From NCBI RefSeq assembly GCF_019794555.1, contig NZ_JAIMEP010000002.1, positions 83,485 to 147,484 on the forward strand: DNA of 64,000 nt, given 5' to 3'. Below are positions 33,994 through 43,888 of this stretch, piece after piece (within the stretch, counting starts at the first letter, position 1; every line of letters begins with the position of its first letter). This DNA comes from Streptococcus suis. GTDB taxonomy: Bacteria; Bacillota; Bacilli; Lactobacillales; Streptococcaceae. A program made the translations under genes and the position numbers. The notes beneath the pieces are model-generated. The model was not told the origin of the DNA. It did not search any database and saw only the letters and a list, made by a program, of their open reading frames with translations.

Positions 33994-35454
33994 ATGACAC
34001 TATTTCAGGATGACAGTTTAACACTGCACACCGACCTTTATCAAATCAATATGATGCAGGTCTATTTTGACCAAAATATTCACAATAAAAATGCCGTTTT
34101 CGAAGTATACTTCCGTTCTCAACCCTTTAAAAATGGTTATGCGGTCTTTGCAGGCTTGGAGCGCGTGGTGGACTACCTTAATAATCTTCGTTTTAGTCAA
34201 ACAGATATTGACTACCTAACAGAATTGGGATATCCTCAAGATTTCCTAGATTATTTGGCTCAATTAGAAATGACCTTAACCGTCCGATCTGCAAAAGAAG
34301 GTGATTTGGTTTATGCGAACGAACCTATTCTCCAAATCGAAGGTCCCTTGGCACAATGCCAATTGATTGAAACAGCTTTGTTAAACATCGTCAACTACCA
34401 AACACTCATTGCTACAAAAGCTCGTCGTATCAAAGCAGTTATTGAAGATGAGCCATTGATGGAATTTGGAACCCGTCGTGCTCAAGAAATGGATGCTGCA
34501 ATTTGGGGTACACGGGCAGCCTTTATTGGTGGAGCATCTGCGACTTCCAATGTTCGAGCAGGAAAAATCTTTGGCATACCTGTAGCTGGTACCCATGCTC
34601 ATGCCTTGGTTCAAACCTATGGTGATGATTACAAAGCATTCAAAGCCTATGCGGAAACACATAAAGACTGTGTCTTCTTAGTAGACACCTATGATACGCT
34701 ACGCGTTGGTGTTCCAGCAGCCATCCGAGTTGCAAAAGAGATGGGAGACAAGATAAACTTTAGAGGAGTCCGTATCGACTCAGGAGACATGGCTTACATT
34801 TCTAAAAAAGTTCGTCAACAATTAGACGATGCTGGATTTACAGATGCAAAAATTTATGCCTCCAATGATCTTGATGAAAATACCATTTTGAACCTAAAAA
34901 TGCAAAAAGCAAAAATTGATGTCTGGGGTGTGGGCACAAAACTCATCACTGCTTATGATCAACCAGCATTGGGAGCAGTCTATAAGATTGTATCCATTGA
35001 AGACGAAAATGGAAATATGCGCGATACCATTAAGTTGTCTTCCAATGCGGAAAAAGTATCTACTCCAGGTAAAAAACAAGTGTGGCGAATTACCTCTAAA
35101 GAAAAAGGAAAATCTGAAGGAGATTACATTACCTTCGCTGATACAGATGTCACTCATCTAGACAGTATCTACATGTTCCATCCAACCTACACCTACATCA
35201 ATAAAACCATTGAAAACTTTGAAGCACGTCCACTTCTCGTTCCTATTTTTGAGAATGGCAAACAGGTTTACGAGTTGCCAAGTTTGGCAGAAATTCAAGA
35301 CTACGCCAACCAGGAAATTGATAAACTCTGGGATGAGTACAAGCGCGTACTTAATCCACAACTCTATCCAGTAGACTTGGCTCAAGACGTTTGGGATAAT
35401 AAGATGAACCTCATCAACCGTATCCGTAAACAAAGCCAGGCAAAAGCGATTTAA
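33994..35454 (+). CDS. pncB: Nicotinate phosphoribosyltransferase
   Basis: First step of the Preiss-Handler route: nicotinate plus PRPP to nicotinate mononucleotide. 486 residues, the size of the long Gram-positive type. Motifs include 'LHTDLYQINMMQVYF', the phosphorylated-His region 'VAGTHAHALVQTYGDD', and the PRPP-binding 'RGVRIDSGDMAYIS'. A 12-bp gap leads to nadE, so the two form a salvage operon; streptococci cannot make NAD de novo. Confidence 0.95.
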   Translation: MTLFQDDSLTLHTDLYQINMMQVYFDQNIHNKNAVFEVYFRSQPFKNGYAVFAGLERVVDYLNNLRFSQTDIDYLTELGYPQDFLDYLAQLEMTLTVRSAKEGDLVYANEPILQIEGPLAQCQLIETALLNIVNYQTLIATKARRIKAVIEDEPLMEFGTRRAQEMDAAIWGTRAAFIGGASATSNVRAGKIFGIPVAGTHAHALVQTYGDDYKAFKAYAETHKDCVFLVDTYDTLRVGVPAAIRVAKEMGDKINFRGVRIDSGDMAYISKKVRQQLDDAGFTDAKIYASNDLDENTILNLKMQKAKIDVWGVGTKLITAYDQPALGAVYKIVSIEDENGNMRDTIKLSSNAEKVSTPGKKQVWRITSKEKGKSEGDYITFADTDVTHLDSIYMFHPTYTYINKTIENFEARPLLVPIFENGKQVYELPSLAEIQDYANQEIDKLWDEYKRVLNPQLYPVDLAQDVWDNKMNLINRIRKQSQAKAI

Positions 35455-35466
35455 GGGGACTGACTC

Positions 35467-36291
35467 ATGACTTTACAAGAAACAATCATCAATGAATTAG
35501 GCGTTAAACCTACTATTGACCCTAAAGAAGAAATTCGTCGCTCCATCAACTTTCTCAAAGACTACCTCAAAAAGCATCCGTTTTTAAAAACCTATGTTTT
35601 AGGAATCTCGGGTGGCCAAGATTCAACCTTGGCCGGTCGCTTAGCTCAGCTGACTATGGAAGAAATGCGCACAGAAACAGGTGACGATAGCTACCAATTC
35701 ATCGCTATCCGCCTACCTTATGGTGTGCAAGCTGATGAGACGGACGCCCAAGCAGCACTATCTTTTATCAAACCAGATGTCAGCCTAACCATCAACATCA
35801 AGGAATCAACAGATGCCATGGTAGCTGCAGTCAATGCAAATGGACTAGAAATGTCTGATTTTAATAAGGGAAATGCTAAAGCCCGCATGCGCATGATTGC
35901 CCAATATGCCATCGCGGGTGAACGCAAGGGAGCTGTCATTGGTACCGACCATGCAGCTGAAAACATTACTGGCTTCTTCACCAAGCACGGTGATGGTGGT
36001 GCTGATATCCTTCCCCTCTTCCGCCTAAATAAACGCCAAGGCAAGCAACTGCTCGCTGAATTGGGGGCTGATGAAAAACTCTACCTCAAAGTTCCTACTG
36101 CTGACCTGGAGGAAAATAACCCAGGCCTTGCTGACGAGGTCGCACTTGGTGTCACATACAATCAAATTGATGATTACCTTGAAGGAAAAACCATTGATCC
36201 TCAAGCGCAAACCATTATCGAAGGCTGGTGGAATAAGACAGCTCATAAGCGCCACTTGCCAATTACTATTTTTGATGACTTTTGGAAATAA
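35467..36291 (+). CDS. nadE: Ammonia-dependent NAD+ synthetase
   Basis: 274 residues, the short form without a glutaminase domain. ATP-pyrophosphatase P-loop '[17 protein letters not shown]', and '[20 protein letters not shown]' region for NaAD binding. It amidates nicotinate adenine dinucleotide to NAD+. Second gene of the pncB-nadE operon. Confidence 0.96.
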   Translation: MTLQETIINELGVKPTIDPKEEIRRSINFLKDYLKKHPFLKTYVLGISGGQDSTLAGRLAQLTMEEMRTETGDDSYQFIAIRLPYGVQADETDAQAALSFIKPDVSLTINIKESTDAMVAAVNANGLEMSDFNKGNAKARMRMIAQYAIAGERKGAVIGTDHAAENITGFFTKHGDGGADILPLFRLNKRQGKQLLAELGADEKLYLKVPTADLEENNPGLADEVALGVTYNQIDDYLEGKTIDPQAQTIIEGWWNKTAHKRHLPITIFDDFWK

Positions 36292-36298
36292 ACAAATT

Positions 36299-36328
36299 GC
36301 CCCTGACGATATTCAACCGTCAGGGGTC
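36299..36328 (+). terminator. Stem-loop after nadE
   Basis: GCCCCTGACG (36299-36308) and CGTCAGGGG (36318-36326) form a GC-rich 9-bp stem; the following T-run is poor. No other feature is seen between here and the VanZ gene at 36422. Confidence 0.65.
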
Positions 36329-36421
36329 ATTTATTGCCTTCCATTTGAATAGGCATTTCACATTTTTTATCAGCTACCAGTAAAATACTCTTCAATCAGC
36401 CAATTCAAATACCAATCTTGT

Positions 36422-36946
36422 TTACAACTCTGTTGATGTTTTCCACCACTTCATGAGTAGAATGTATAATCCATAAGCCAATATACCTCCCAAGGTATTG
36501 GTCCAGAGGTCGTCCACTTCAAAAACACGCTGAGCATCGATCAGCAAGTCAAGTAACAACTGTGTACATTCAATAAACAGACTCATACAAAATGTATAAA
36601 CAATGACTGCTTTAAGGCTCCGCCATTCCTCCTGAAGAAAAAGAAGCAGAAAAACGAGAGGAAAGAGAAGAAAAATATTGGTCGCGTTTTGTAGGATAAT
36701 CCAACCAAAGTCTCCTAGACTATCTACCTTGTCTCCATTGACAATACTATTAAACGGAGTTGGTAAAAGATACAGTCGACCGATTTGAACAATACCAGGT
36801 GTGGTAAAGTCTTTGTATTTTGGATACCAAGTCTGAGGAAGAAAACAGAGTAAAACAATAGCCAGAGCGTAAACCCTAGCTAAAGTTGTACAAATCCATC
36901 TTCCAAGCTTGGTCAAGTTGCCGTTTGCTTGGAATAATTTTCTCAT
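36422..36946 (-). CDS. VanZ-family membrane protein
   Basis: 174 residues with about five hydrophobic segments and the VanZ family pattern ('[11 protein letters not shown]', '[11 protein letters not shown]', '[18 protein letters not shown]'). VanZ gives teicoplanin resistance in enterococci but most relatives are of unknown role. It overlaps rlmN by 4 bp, an arrangement common in streptococci. Confidence 0.85.
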   Translation of the reverse strand: MRKLFQANGNLTKLGRWICTTLARVYALAIVLLCFLPQTWYPKYKDFTTPGIVQIGRLYLLPTPFNSIVNGDKVDSLGDFGWIILQNATNIFLLFPLVFLLLFLQEEWRSLKAVIVYTFCMSLFIECTQLLLDLLIDAQRVFEVDDLWTNTLGGILAYGLYILLMKWWKTSTEL

Positions 36947-38055
36947 GCACGAATACCTGCCTTAGCTTTTGCGGCTGCAATACGAGCACGCGCTTTTTCA
37001 CGGTCTTTTTTGAGTGTATTGGAACGCAACTGACCACAGGCTGCATCAATATCCGTACCATGTTCCTGACGAACGACACAGTTGACCCCATTTTTCTTCA
37101 AAACATCAAAGAATGCCAAGGTCCGTTCCTTGGTTGAACGACTATATTGGTCATGTTCACTAACTGGGTTATACGGAATCAAGTTGATATAAGACAATTT
37201 GCGAATATTTTTCGTCAAATCAGCCAATTCCTGTGCCTGTTCCACTCCATCGTTGACCTCATTGAGCATAATATACTCAAAAGTCACGCGGCGATTGGTT
37301 GTCTGAATATAATCTTCAATAGCCTCAAACAAAACTTCTATAGGGAATTTACGGTTAATCCGCATAATGCTCGAACGAAGATCATTGTTTGGTGCATGGA
37401 GAGATACCGCTAAGTTTACTTGAACTCCCTCACGTGCGAAATCACGAATTTTTGGTGCTAAGCCAGAAGTAGATACCGTAATGTGGCGGGCACCAATTGC
37501 CAAGCCCTTGTCATCATTCACAACACGTAAGAAGGTCATAACATTATCGTAGTTGTCAAGTGGCTCACCAATTCCCATCACGACAATATGGCTAACACGT
37601 TCATTTTGATTGCGCTCATCTAAGTATTTTTGTACCAACATAATCTGTGCTACAATCTCACCACTCGTCAAATCTCTTTGCTTAGGAATCAAACCAGATG
37701 CACAGAAGGTACAGCCGATATTACAACCAACTTGAGTCGTTACACAGACTGAAAGTCCATAATGTTGATTCATCAACACAGTCTCAATCAACATTCCATC
37801 AGGTAATTCAAATAAGTATTTGATAGTCCCATCTTTGGACTCTTGTACAATTCGTTGTTTGAGTGGATTGACGACAAACTCTTCTTCAAGCTTTTCAATT
37901 AATGATTTTGGTAAGTTGGTCATCTCTGCAAAGGATTGTACACGAGAACGGTAGAGCCATTCCCAAATTTGAGTGGCCCTGAATTTCTTTTCTCCATTTT
38001 CGATAATCCAATCAACAAGATTGGCTTGTGTAAAGGCATAAATTGATGGTTTCAT
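36943..38055 (-). CDS. rlmN: 23S rRNA (adenine2503-C2)/tRNA (A37) methyltransferase RlmN
   Basis: 370-residue radical-SAM methyltransferase. The cluster motif is '[12 protein letters not shown]'; the methyl-carrier Cys pair is seen as Cys in '[15 protein letters not shown]' context and near the C-terminus 'DIDAACGQL'. Lies between yutD (8 bp upstream) and the VanZ gene. Confidence 0.95.
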   Translation of the reverse strand: MKPSIYAFTQANLVDWIIENGEKKFRATQIWEWLYRSRVQSFAEMTNLPKSLIEKLEEEFVVNPLKQRIVQESKDGTIKYLFELPDGMLIETVLMNQHYGLSVCVTTQVGCNIGCTFCASGLIPKQRDLTSGEIVAQIMLVQKYLDERNQNERVSHIVVMGIGEPLDNYDNVMTFLRVVNDDKGLAIGARHITVSTSGLAPKIRDFAREGVQVNLAVSLHAPNNDLRSSIMRINRKFPIEVLFEAIEDYIQTTNRRVTFEYIMLNEVNDGVEQAQELADLTKNIRKLSYINLIPYNPVSEHDQYSRSTKERTLAFFDVLKKNGVNCVVRQEHGTDIDAACGQLRSNTLKKDREKARARIAAAKAKAGIRA

Positions 38056-38063
38056 ATTTCTCC

Positions 38064-38717
38064 CTATTTCTGGCGGATGACAAATCCACGTTTGGCTTCA
38101 TTCATTTCACGATGGTGCTGTTTTTTATCATGTTTTTGCGCCCGCTCTTGTTTCTGTTGCTTACCTGTGGACGGTTTATTGTTTTTTACGGTAAAATGAC
38201 GGCCCTGCTCTTTTGAAGTATCTGAAGTTGACTTAGATCGTTTTGGTTCATTACGGCTGGCTTTCTTGTCCTTCGTTACCAATTCTTCTGTACGTTGTTT
38301 TTGTCGGTTTCGATTTCGACTACGGTGACGTTTGCGACTTGTTTTTTCTTCAGGTTCTTCTTCTAACTCTTGTGGATTTGGATTTTCAAGAACAAAGTAG
38401 GCACATCCAAAATTACAATATTCTGTTAAATAATCATCTAACCGCCCAATTTTTAAATCAGACTTGACCGGTTTCTCGTCACGATAAAAGCCTTTTAACC
38501 GAAGTTGTTCATTTCCCCAATCTCCAACAATATAATCAAATTTCAACATGATGGGCGAAAAGCGTTGCCCAAAAGCAGTCTGATCAAAAGCATCTTTGAA
38601 ATCATCAACAACAGTGAGTTCAATATTCTCTGAAACAACCTTATTCCCAACACGTGCAAAACTCGGACCTGGAAATTTATTGTAATTATACATTTCTGGT
38701 GAAATTTCTTTCTTCAT
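38064..38717 (-). CDS. YutD-family protein with long basic tail
   Basis: 217 residues. The first ~110 match the YutD/DUF1027 family ('[17 protein letters not shown]' area, '[19 protein letters not shown]', '[16 protein letters not shown]'). The rest is a Lys/Arg/Gln-rich, probably disordered tail with many basic clusters, which hints at RNA or ribosome contact. Function unknown. First gene of the yutD-rlmN-vanZ operon. Confidence 0.85.
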   Translation of the reverse strand: MKKEISPEMYNYNKFPGPSFARVGNKVVSENIELTVVDDFKDAFDQTAFGQRFSPIMLKFDYIVGDWGNEQLRLKGFYRDEKPVKSDLKIGRLDDYLTEYCNFGCAYFVLENPNPQELEEEPEEKTSRKRHRSRNRNRQKQRTEELVTKDKKASRNEPKRSKSTSDTSKEQGRHFTVKNNKPSTGKQQKQERAQKHDKKQHHREMNEAKRGFVIRQK

Positions 38718-38844
38718 TGTTCCTCCTATCTAATGAAATATTCGTATATCTAACCTTATTATTATAACATGAAACAAGTTAAAATAGCACTCTTCAACCA
38801 TTTCAGAGAAATTTCAGACGATTTTAATTTTAGCATATTTGGAT

Positions 38845-38975
38845 GAATTAGCTTTCCTGGGTGCCGTTAGCCAGAACATCCTATAGGATGTTCTAGAGTG
38901 GAAATAAGACATGCACAGCAATTCACATTCGTAGAGTACGGCAAGCCGAAGGTGACGATGTATCAAAGCTAATTC
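38845..38975. repeat. MITE-like element, copy 1
   Basis: 131 bp bounded by inverted repeats GAATTAGCTTT ... AAAGCTAATTC. It contains a perfect 22-bp palindrome (AGAACATCC-TATA-GGATGTTCT) and the segment CGTAGAGTACGG. A second copy at 53848-53988 shares termini and internal blocks. It fills most of the gap between yutD and sepM. The block resembling BOX sequence suggests a BOX-like family. Confidence 0.8.
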
Positions 38976-38987
38976 AAACGACTGGTG

Positions 38988-39013
38988 CAAAAAAGAGCGA
39001 CCTACTCGCTCTT
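38988..39013 (-). terminator. sepM terminator
   Basis: Minus-strand AAGAGCGA / TCGCTCTT stem (39006-39013 / 38993-39000) with T-run; the sepM stop codon lies in the loop. Confidence 0.85.
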
Positions 39014-40051
39014 AGTACTCTTCAAATAATCAATGGCTTCTTTAACAGTCATCACTGGTACGATTTCAATATCAGCATTGGCCTTTTCTGCTGCTTCTTT
39101 TGCCTCTTCGTAGTTTGTTTTAGCTGTTGGATCCTTTTTCAAAATTTCTGGGTCCACTGGATTATTTGGAACAAAGAAAACACTTGCTCCAGCATTAATC
39201 GCAGATAATACTTTTTTATCTGCTCCTCCAATGTCTCCAACGGAACCATCTTGTTCAATTGTTCCAGTTCCAGCAATAACACGACCATCACGCAAGTCTG
39301 GCTCAGCCAGCTGTGTATAAATAGCTAATGTAAACATCAGACCAGCACTTGGACCACCAATTCCTCCTGTTTGGAAGTCAATTGGGAAAGAACTTTTTAC
39401 CTCCGTATGGTCCACCAGAGTAATACCAATACCGTTTTTACCATTTGATAGTTTGATAATTTTTCCGTCAGCAGACTTCTCTTCTCCACCACTAACATAG
39501 CCCACTGTCACATCGCTGTCCAGTTCTAAACCTGAAACATATTTAATGAGTTCCTGAGAAGATTCAAAGGTTTTTCCATTAATACTAACGACCGTATCAG
39601 CGATATTCAAAACATTTTTAAATGTAGAATCTTCTGCTAAGTCCAACACGTAAACACCGAAGAAATCCATCTCCACATCCTTATTTGCCAGGGTTAAACC
39701 TTGATATTTAGCCATGTTTTGAGAGGTTTCCATGTAAAATTGAGCAATCCGATAGTATTCTTCACTGTCTGCACCACCCGCCATTTCTTCTGCAGAAACA
39801 ATATCTGCGTAAGGGTTAAACTGAGCAATCAGCAACTGTAAGGCTGTTGCCTGCAAGACCGATACATAGGTAAAATTATAAGAACCTGGCTCCTTATCTT
39901 CTTCGTTGTTGACTGTCAATACTTCCCGAATATCCGAAGCCCCTCCGGGACTCTCAATATAATATGGTAGACGTACAAATACGGAAAACCATATCAATAA
40001 CGTCCCCATAATAATTGAAACAATCAATAGCCTTTTCTTATTTTTCGTCAT
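39002..40051 (-). CDS. sepM: SepM-family PDZ-Lon serine protease
   Basis: 349 residues, membrane-anchored (helix about 8-28), with a PDZ domain (about 115-200) and a Lon-type S16 protease domain. The Ser-Lys dyad is visible as '[17 protein letters not shown]' (Ser) and '[15 protein letters not shown]' (Lys). In S. mutans SepM trims the CSP competence peptide outside the cell. It overlaps coaD by 14 bp, the usual order rsmD-coaD-sepM. Confidence 0.92.
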   Translation of the reverse strand: MTKNKKRLLIVSIIMGTLLIWFSVFVRLPYYIESPGGASDIREVLTVNNEEDKEPGSYNFTYVSVLQATALQLLIAQFNPYADIVSAEEMAGGADSEEYYRIAQFYMETSQNMAKYQGLTLANKDVEMDFFGVYVLDLAEDSTFKNVLNIADTVVSINGKTFESSQELIKYVSGLELDSDVTVGYVSGGEEKSADGKIIKLSNGKNGIGITLVDHTEVKSSFPIDFQTGGIGGPSAGLMFTLAIYTQLAEPDLRDGRVIAGTGTIEQDGSVGDIGGADKKVLSAINAGASVFFVPNNPVDPEILKKDPTAKTNYEEAKEAAEKANADIEIVPVMTVKEAIDYLKSTKSE

Positions 40052-40526
40052 ACTTTTTTATCTCCTCATTTACAACTGCAGGTACATATGGACTAATATC
40101 TTGATTGAAATAGAGCAACTCCCGAACCTGGCTGGATGATACGAACTTGAGCTCTGGCTTTGCAATCAAATAGATCGTTTCCAAATCTGGTGCTAGCTGA
40201 CGGTTGTAAAAATCAAAACTAGATTCATATTCAAAGTCCGTTGCATTACGCAAGCCCCTAACCAAATGAGTCACACCATAATGTTTGGCAACATCGACCA
40301 CTAATTCATTTTCAACTAGAATGACCTCGATGTTCTCTAAGCCGGCAAAAAGTCTTTCCAAGATAACCAATCGTTCCTCACCCGTCATCAAGCCAGACTT
40401 TTTCGGATTGGTAAACACTCCGACATATAATTTTTCAAACAAGCCACTTGCTCGCTCAATGAGGTCCATATGTCCATTTGTAATTGGATCAAAAGACCCT
40501 GTAAACATTCCGATTCTATCTGACAT
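40038..40526 (-). CDS. coaD: Phosphopantetheine adenylyltransferase
   Basis: 162 residues, full length. Fourth step of coenzyme A synthesis. Nucleotidyltransferase motif '[17 protein letters not shown]' (TxGH) and the C-terminal '[11 protein letters not shown]'. Overlaps both neighbours by a few bases. Confidence 0.96.
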   Translation of the reverse strand: MSDRIGMFTGSFDPITNGHMDLIERASGLFEKLYVGVFTNPKKSGLMTGEERLVILERLFAGLENIEVILVENELVVDVAKHYGVTHLVRGLRNATDFEYESSFDFYNRQLAPDLETIYLIAKPELKFVSSSQVRELLYFNQDISPYVPAVVNEEIKKYDEK

Positions 40527-41055
40527 ATACAGTTACCTTACTAATTCCATATACTTTTTCTTTCCAAATTCCGAGCTCTGCAATCTCTTCAGGAAGCTGG
40601 ACGTTTTTATCCGTCTCACAGAGAACCATCACATCCTCTGCCAATAAGTGACGACGACAAAGCTCAGAGATGACTGCCTCAATTTCCTGCTCTGCATATG
40701 GCGGATCCAGAAAAACAAGGTCAAAAGTTCCACTCAATGTCGCCAAGGCTTGCCTAGCATCCATTTGCAAGAGTTGAAATTTATCTGAATCCTTAGTCAT
40801 CTGAATGTTTTCTTTGATAACAGCTTGTGCTCTCCGGTCACGTTCTACTAAGACTGCCTGATTCATCCCTCTTGATACCGCTTCAATAGACAAGCCACCG
40901 CTACCAGCGTACAAATCAAGGACACGACCACCTTCAAAATATGGACCTATCATATTAAACATGGCACCGCGAACTTTATCTGAAGTTGGCCGTGTTACCT
41001 TCCCATCTAATGTTTTGAGCGGTCTTCCACCATAGATACCTGATACAATTCTCAT
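40516..41055 (-). CDS. rsmD: 16S rRNA (guanine966-N2)-methyltransferase RsmD
   Basis: 179 residues from ATG 41055 ([10 protein letters not shown]), a SAM methyltransferase with '[19 protein letters not shown]' and the catalytic '[10 protein letters not shown]'. The ATG 9 bp further out lies inside an extended -10 box (TGCTATAAT, minus strand), so it cannot be transcribed from that promoter; with the inner ATG the message would be nearly leaderless, without a Shine-Dalgarno. Confidence 0.9.
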   Translation of the reverse strand: MRIVSGIYGGRPLKTLDGKVTRPTSDKVRGAMFNMIGPYFEGGRVLDLYAGSGGLSIEAVSRGMNQAVLVERDRRAQAVIKENIQMTKDSDKFQLLQMDARQALATLSGTFDLVFLDPPYAEQEIEAVISELCRRHLLAEDVMVLCETDKNVQLPEEIAELGIWKEKVYGISKVTVYVR

Positions 41056-41154
41056 AAACACCATTATAGCACAAATTGGCTCATCTTTTCCTTAAAACAT
41101 CGAGTCTATTTCATGAACATTGTCCCAGTTCTAAGAAGAATGGCAGTTATCAAA

Positions 41155-41185
41155 AAGTGACAGAGCAAGTCCTGCCCTATCACTT
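41155..41185 (-). terminator. Possible terminator of the GNAT gene
   Basis: AGTGA and TCACT arms around 41182 and 41157 followed on the minus strand by T5; the stem has internal mismatches. The stop codon lies in it. Confidence 0.5.
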
Positions 41186-41668
41186 GTGATTACTTCCGTT
41201 TGAGACCTTCTTTTCATAGTAAACCAAGGTCATCCTTGGATTGATTGCTTCCAATCTACCTGTTTTTTGATAGCCTAGCTTTTCATAGAGATGACAATTC
41301 CCCGCTTCCTGCAAAATCGTATCCAAAAACCAAGTGCCCACATGGCTGTGAATAGCCTCAATCTCAACCAAGGCCCACTGTGCAATTCCCTGACCTTGAT
41401 AATCTGGAAGGACTGCCAAGGCAGATATTCTTGCACTATTGGTCTCTGGATAAAGATTGATTCGAACCGCACCAACTGGCTTTTCATCGTGTATAAAGAC
41501 ATAACCGTGCGTTCCTGACCGCTTATACTTGAGCAAGATCCTTTCTTTACTTTCCTGATATGGATTTTGCTGGTCTTGATAGGTTTCATACAAGGGTTTA
41601 AAAGCTGCTTGCTGGATGGCAAATACTGCATCCAAATCACCAGCTTCAAAGTTTTTCAATTCTAACAT
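41180..41668 (-). CDS. GNAT-family N-acetyltransferase
   Basis: 162 residues with the acetyl-CoA site 'ALAVLPDYQGQGIAQWALVEIE' and a C-terminal 'NCHLYEKLGYQKTG'. Close to small-molecule or protein acetyltransferases; the substrate cannot be told. Stands upstream of rsmD with a 124-bp gap. Confidence 0.85.
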   Translation of the reverse strand: MLELKNFEAGDLDAVFAIQQAAFKPLYETYQDQQNPYQESKERILLKYKRSGTHGYVFIHDEKPVGAVRINLYPETNSARISALAVLPDYQGQGIAQWALVEIEAIHSHVGTWFLDTILQEAGNCHLYEKLGYQKTGRLEAINPRMTLVYYEKKVSNGSNHK

Positions 41669-41764
41669 TAATGACCTACCATTCCATTATTACTGATTTT
41701 TTATCTAAAGGAACAGGAGAACGATCTGCCTACTGCTTTATTGTCTCTATTGTTCAAAAGTGTT

Positions 41765-42529
41765 CTACTCACCACTAGCAGATGAGTCAACCGTACTATC
41801 CGTCTCTGATGAGCTCGGTGCAACAGGTTCTGGTTCGCTCGGCGCTACTTCTTCTAAACTGCTTGGTGGTGTCACCACTGGTTCTTCAACGACAGGCGCT
41901 GGAGCACTTGGTTGAGACGGTGTTGATGATTGTTGAGGCGCAGATGATGAGCTACTGGTTGAGCTACTTTGTCCTCCACCATAAACTGGCTGATAGGTAT
42001 AGCTTTCTTCATAAACATAAGAATCCTCAGCTACGTAGCTATCTGTTTCGGTAGGAACCTCAGCAGCTTGAGCTTCTTCTGTGGATGAAGCCGGTGTTTC
42101 TTCATTTGGCTTATTTTGCTCTTCTGCCAACTTTTTAGCAGCTTCTGCTCGAACCAACTCAGCTTTTAACTTGGCCTTTTGGATTTCTTCGATCTTTTTC
42201 TTCATGGCAGTTGTCACCTTGTCAATCCTTTTTTGGAGGGCTTCTTTTTTACTTTTTTCAGTCAACTTGTCAACTGCAGCTTGAGCATTCAAAAGATTCT
42301 CATCTGTATTCGACTCCTCAAACTCTTTGACAGCCTTTTCTGCAGCCAAGACATTATTCGAATTTTGTGTATTAGAGCCTGTCAAAACCTGTGATGAACT
42401 GTTATTATTTTTATATGTTCCCACAAACCAAAATAATGCTGTAATAATCAATAATGCCAATGCAATGAAAGTGAAGACACGCTCAGCCAAACTGGTATTA
42501 TTAAAATATTCTTTGATCCTTCTTATCAT
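41765..42529 (-). CDS. Membrane-anchored protein with coiled coil and Ser/Pro/Glu-rich tail
   Basis: 254 residues: one membrane helix (about 18-38), a charged helical region (about 65-145, many Ala/Lys/Glu, coiled-coil-like, 'KKKIEEIQKAKLKAELVRAEA') and a low-complexity extracellular tail rich in Ser, Pro, Glu and Tyr. No LPxTG or enzyme domain. It looks like a streptococcal envelope protein spanning the wall; function unknown. Confidence 0.65.
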   Translation of the reverse strand: MIRRIKEYFNNTSLAERVFTFIALALLIITALFWFVGTYKNNNSSSQVLTGSNTQNSNNVLAAEKAVKEFEESNTDENLLNAQAAVDKLTEKSKKEALQKRIDKVTTAMKKKIEEIQKAKLKAELVRAEAAKKLAEEQNKPNEETPASSTEEAQAAEVPTETDSYVAEDSYVYEESYTYQPVYGGGQSSSTSSSSSAPQQSSTPSQPSAPAPVVEEPVVTPPSSLEEVAPSEPEPVAPSSSETDSTVDSSASGE

Positions 42530-42566
42530 TATTTACTTCACTCTATTCTATTAATGCGATTACAAA

Positions 42567-42953
42567 CTATTTACTTGCCTTTACTTTCCCATTCCAGCCA
42601 TTCAAACCATAGCTTAAAATATAGATCTCATTAAAGCCCTGTTTCTTCAAATGAAGGGCTGCTGGTGTTACCAACTGACCACGGTCATTTTCATAAATCA
42701 AAACAGGTTTATCTTTACGGAGAGCAGCTGTGCTCATTTTCAACTGTTGATAAGGAATATTACGGGCTCCGAGAATATGTTTTCTATTAAATTCACTTGG
42801 GTCGCGTAAATCAATCAACTGACCACCGTGGATTTTCTCCGCAAATTCTGCATTATCAATTACAGATGCCGCACGGCGTAGTCGCCAATAATTAAAGCCC
42901 ATCCAGGCTCCCAAAACAATTAAAAATACTAAAAATACCCACAATGAGTTCAT
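42567..42953 (-). CDS. Rhodanese-like membrane protein lacking catalytic Cys
   Basis: 128 residues: N-terminal helix (about 1-20) and one rhodanese domain ('IDLRDPSEFNRKHILGARNIP'). The active-site loop, normally with Cys in 'YCxxGxRS', reads 'VLIYENDRGQLVTPAAL', with no Cys, so sulfur transfer is unlikely. It overlaps yqgQ by 4 bp. Typical of the yqgQ-rhodanese pair in streptococci. Confidence 0.85.
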   Translation of the reverse strand: MNSLWVFLVFLIVLGAWMGFNYWRLRRAASVIDNAEFAEKIHGGQLIDLRDPSEFNRKHILGARNIPYQQLKMSTAALRKDKPVLIYENDRGQLVTPAALHLKKQGFNEIYILSYGLNGWNGKVKASK

Positions 42954-43171
42954 TTTCTACTCTCCTTCAATTTCTGATACTCTAACTCTAAACGATGTTC
43001 ACGCCTCAAAACAAGTTCAGCTTCCAAATAGTCCAATCGATCAAGTAGTCCTGCCTGATAAACTCGATTGAGCTCAATCTGCATCATTTCAATATCGTAG
43101 AGACGGTTTCCCATATAAACAATGATACCAAAACGTTTGAGCAATCGTTGTACATCGTAAAGTCTTTTCAT
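42950..43171 (-). CDS. YqgQ-family small protein
   Basis: 73 residues, three-helix YqgQ family ('YDVQRLLKRFGIIVYMGNRL', 'YDIEMMQIELN'). Usually found before glucokinase in Firmicutes; here it precedes the rhodanese-like gene. Function unknown. Confidence 0.85.
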   Translation of the reverse strand: MKRLYDVQRLLKRFGIIVYMGNRLYDIEMMQIELNRVYQAGLLDRLDYLEAELVLRREHRLELEYQKLKESRK

Positions 43172-43239
43172 AAAAAAATTGTAGCAGAATTTTAGGAGAT
43201 TTTCAATAGAAAATTGAAGGCCGCAGGCTTTGACAACAA

Positions 43240-43262
43240 GAAAAAACTGCCCTTCGACAGTC
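43240..43262 (-). terminator. Terminator of the two-component/ABC operon
   Basis: ACTGTC-GAAG-GGCAGT on the minus strand (6 bp stem) followed by T6. Confidence 0.8.
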
Positions 43263-43288
43263 CTTCCGCATATGCTAAAGCCCCCAGC

Positions 43289-43888
43289 CTATAGATAACC
43301 CTTTTCCTGCGCAATTCTGACAGCAGCCGTACGATTTTCAGCACCCAACTTGGACAGGATAGAGGTCATATAGTTGCGGACTGTCCCGTCAGACAGGTGG
43401 AGCTGGCTGGCGATTTCCTTATTGGACAGACCCTCTGCCACCAGCTTGAGCAGCTGGTTTTCTAAGTTGGTCAAGGGACTGCGTTGGGTCAGGAGAATGT
43501 CCATCAACTCTGGTGAATATTCCTTCCGCCCCGCCAAGACCGTTTCAATGGTCCGCATGAGGTCTGCGATGGAGCGTTCCTTGAGCACATAGGCATCCAC
43601 ATCTGCCTTGACCGCCCGCTCGAAATAGCCCGGTCGCTTGAAGGTGGTCATGATGACGACCTTGACAGGCAAGGCTTGCCCCCGTACCCATTCCAAGACA
43701 TCTAGGCCCGTCTTTTCAGGCATTTCTATATCTAAGAGCACCACATCTACTGGCTCTTTTTCCAAAAGAGCAATGGCCTGACTGCCGTTTTCTGCCTGTA
43801 AAACAGCCTCAACCGTATTTTGAAAGCCCAAGAGTTGACAGAGGGCGTCCCGCAACATTGCTTGATCTTCTGCGACTAAGATTCTCAT
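43289..43888 (-). CDS. LuxR/NarL-type response regulator
   Basis: 199 residues. Receiver domain with acidic pair 'AEDQ', phospho-acceptor Asp in '[13 protein letters not shown]' and Lys in 'VLKERS'; C-terminal LuxR helix-turn-helix '[20 protein letters not shown]'. It overlaps the kinase gene by 4 bp. Likely controls the ABC exporter in the same operon. Confidence 0.93.
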   Translation of the reverse strand: MRILVAEDQAMLRDALCQLLGFQNTVEAVLQAENGSQAIALLEKEPVDVVLLDIEMPEKTGLDVLEWVRGQALPVKVVIMTTFKRPGYFERAVKADVDAYVLKERSIADLMRTIETVLAGRKEYSPELMDILLTQRSPLTNLENQLLKLVAEGLSNKEIASQLHLSDGTVRNYMTSILSKLGAENRTAAVRIAQEKGYL

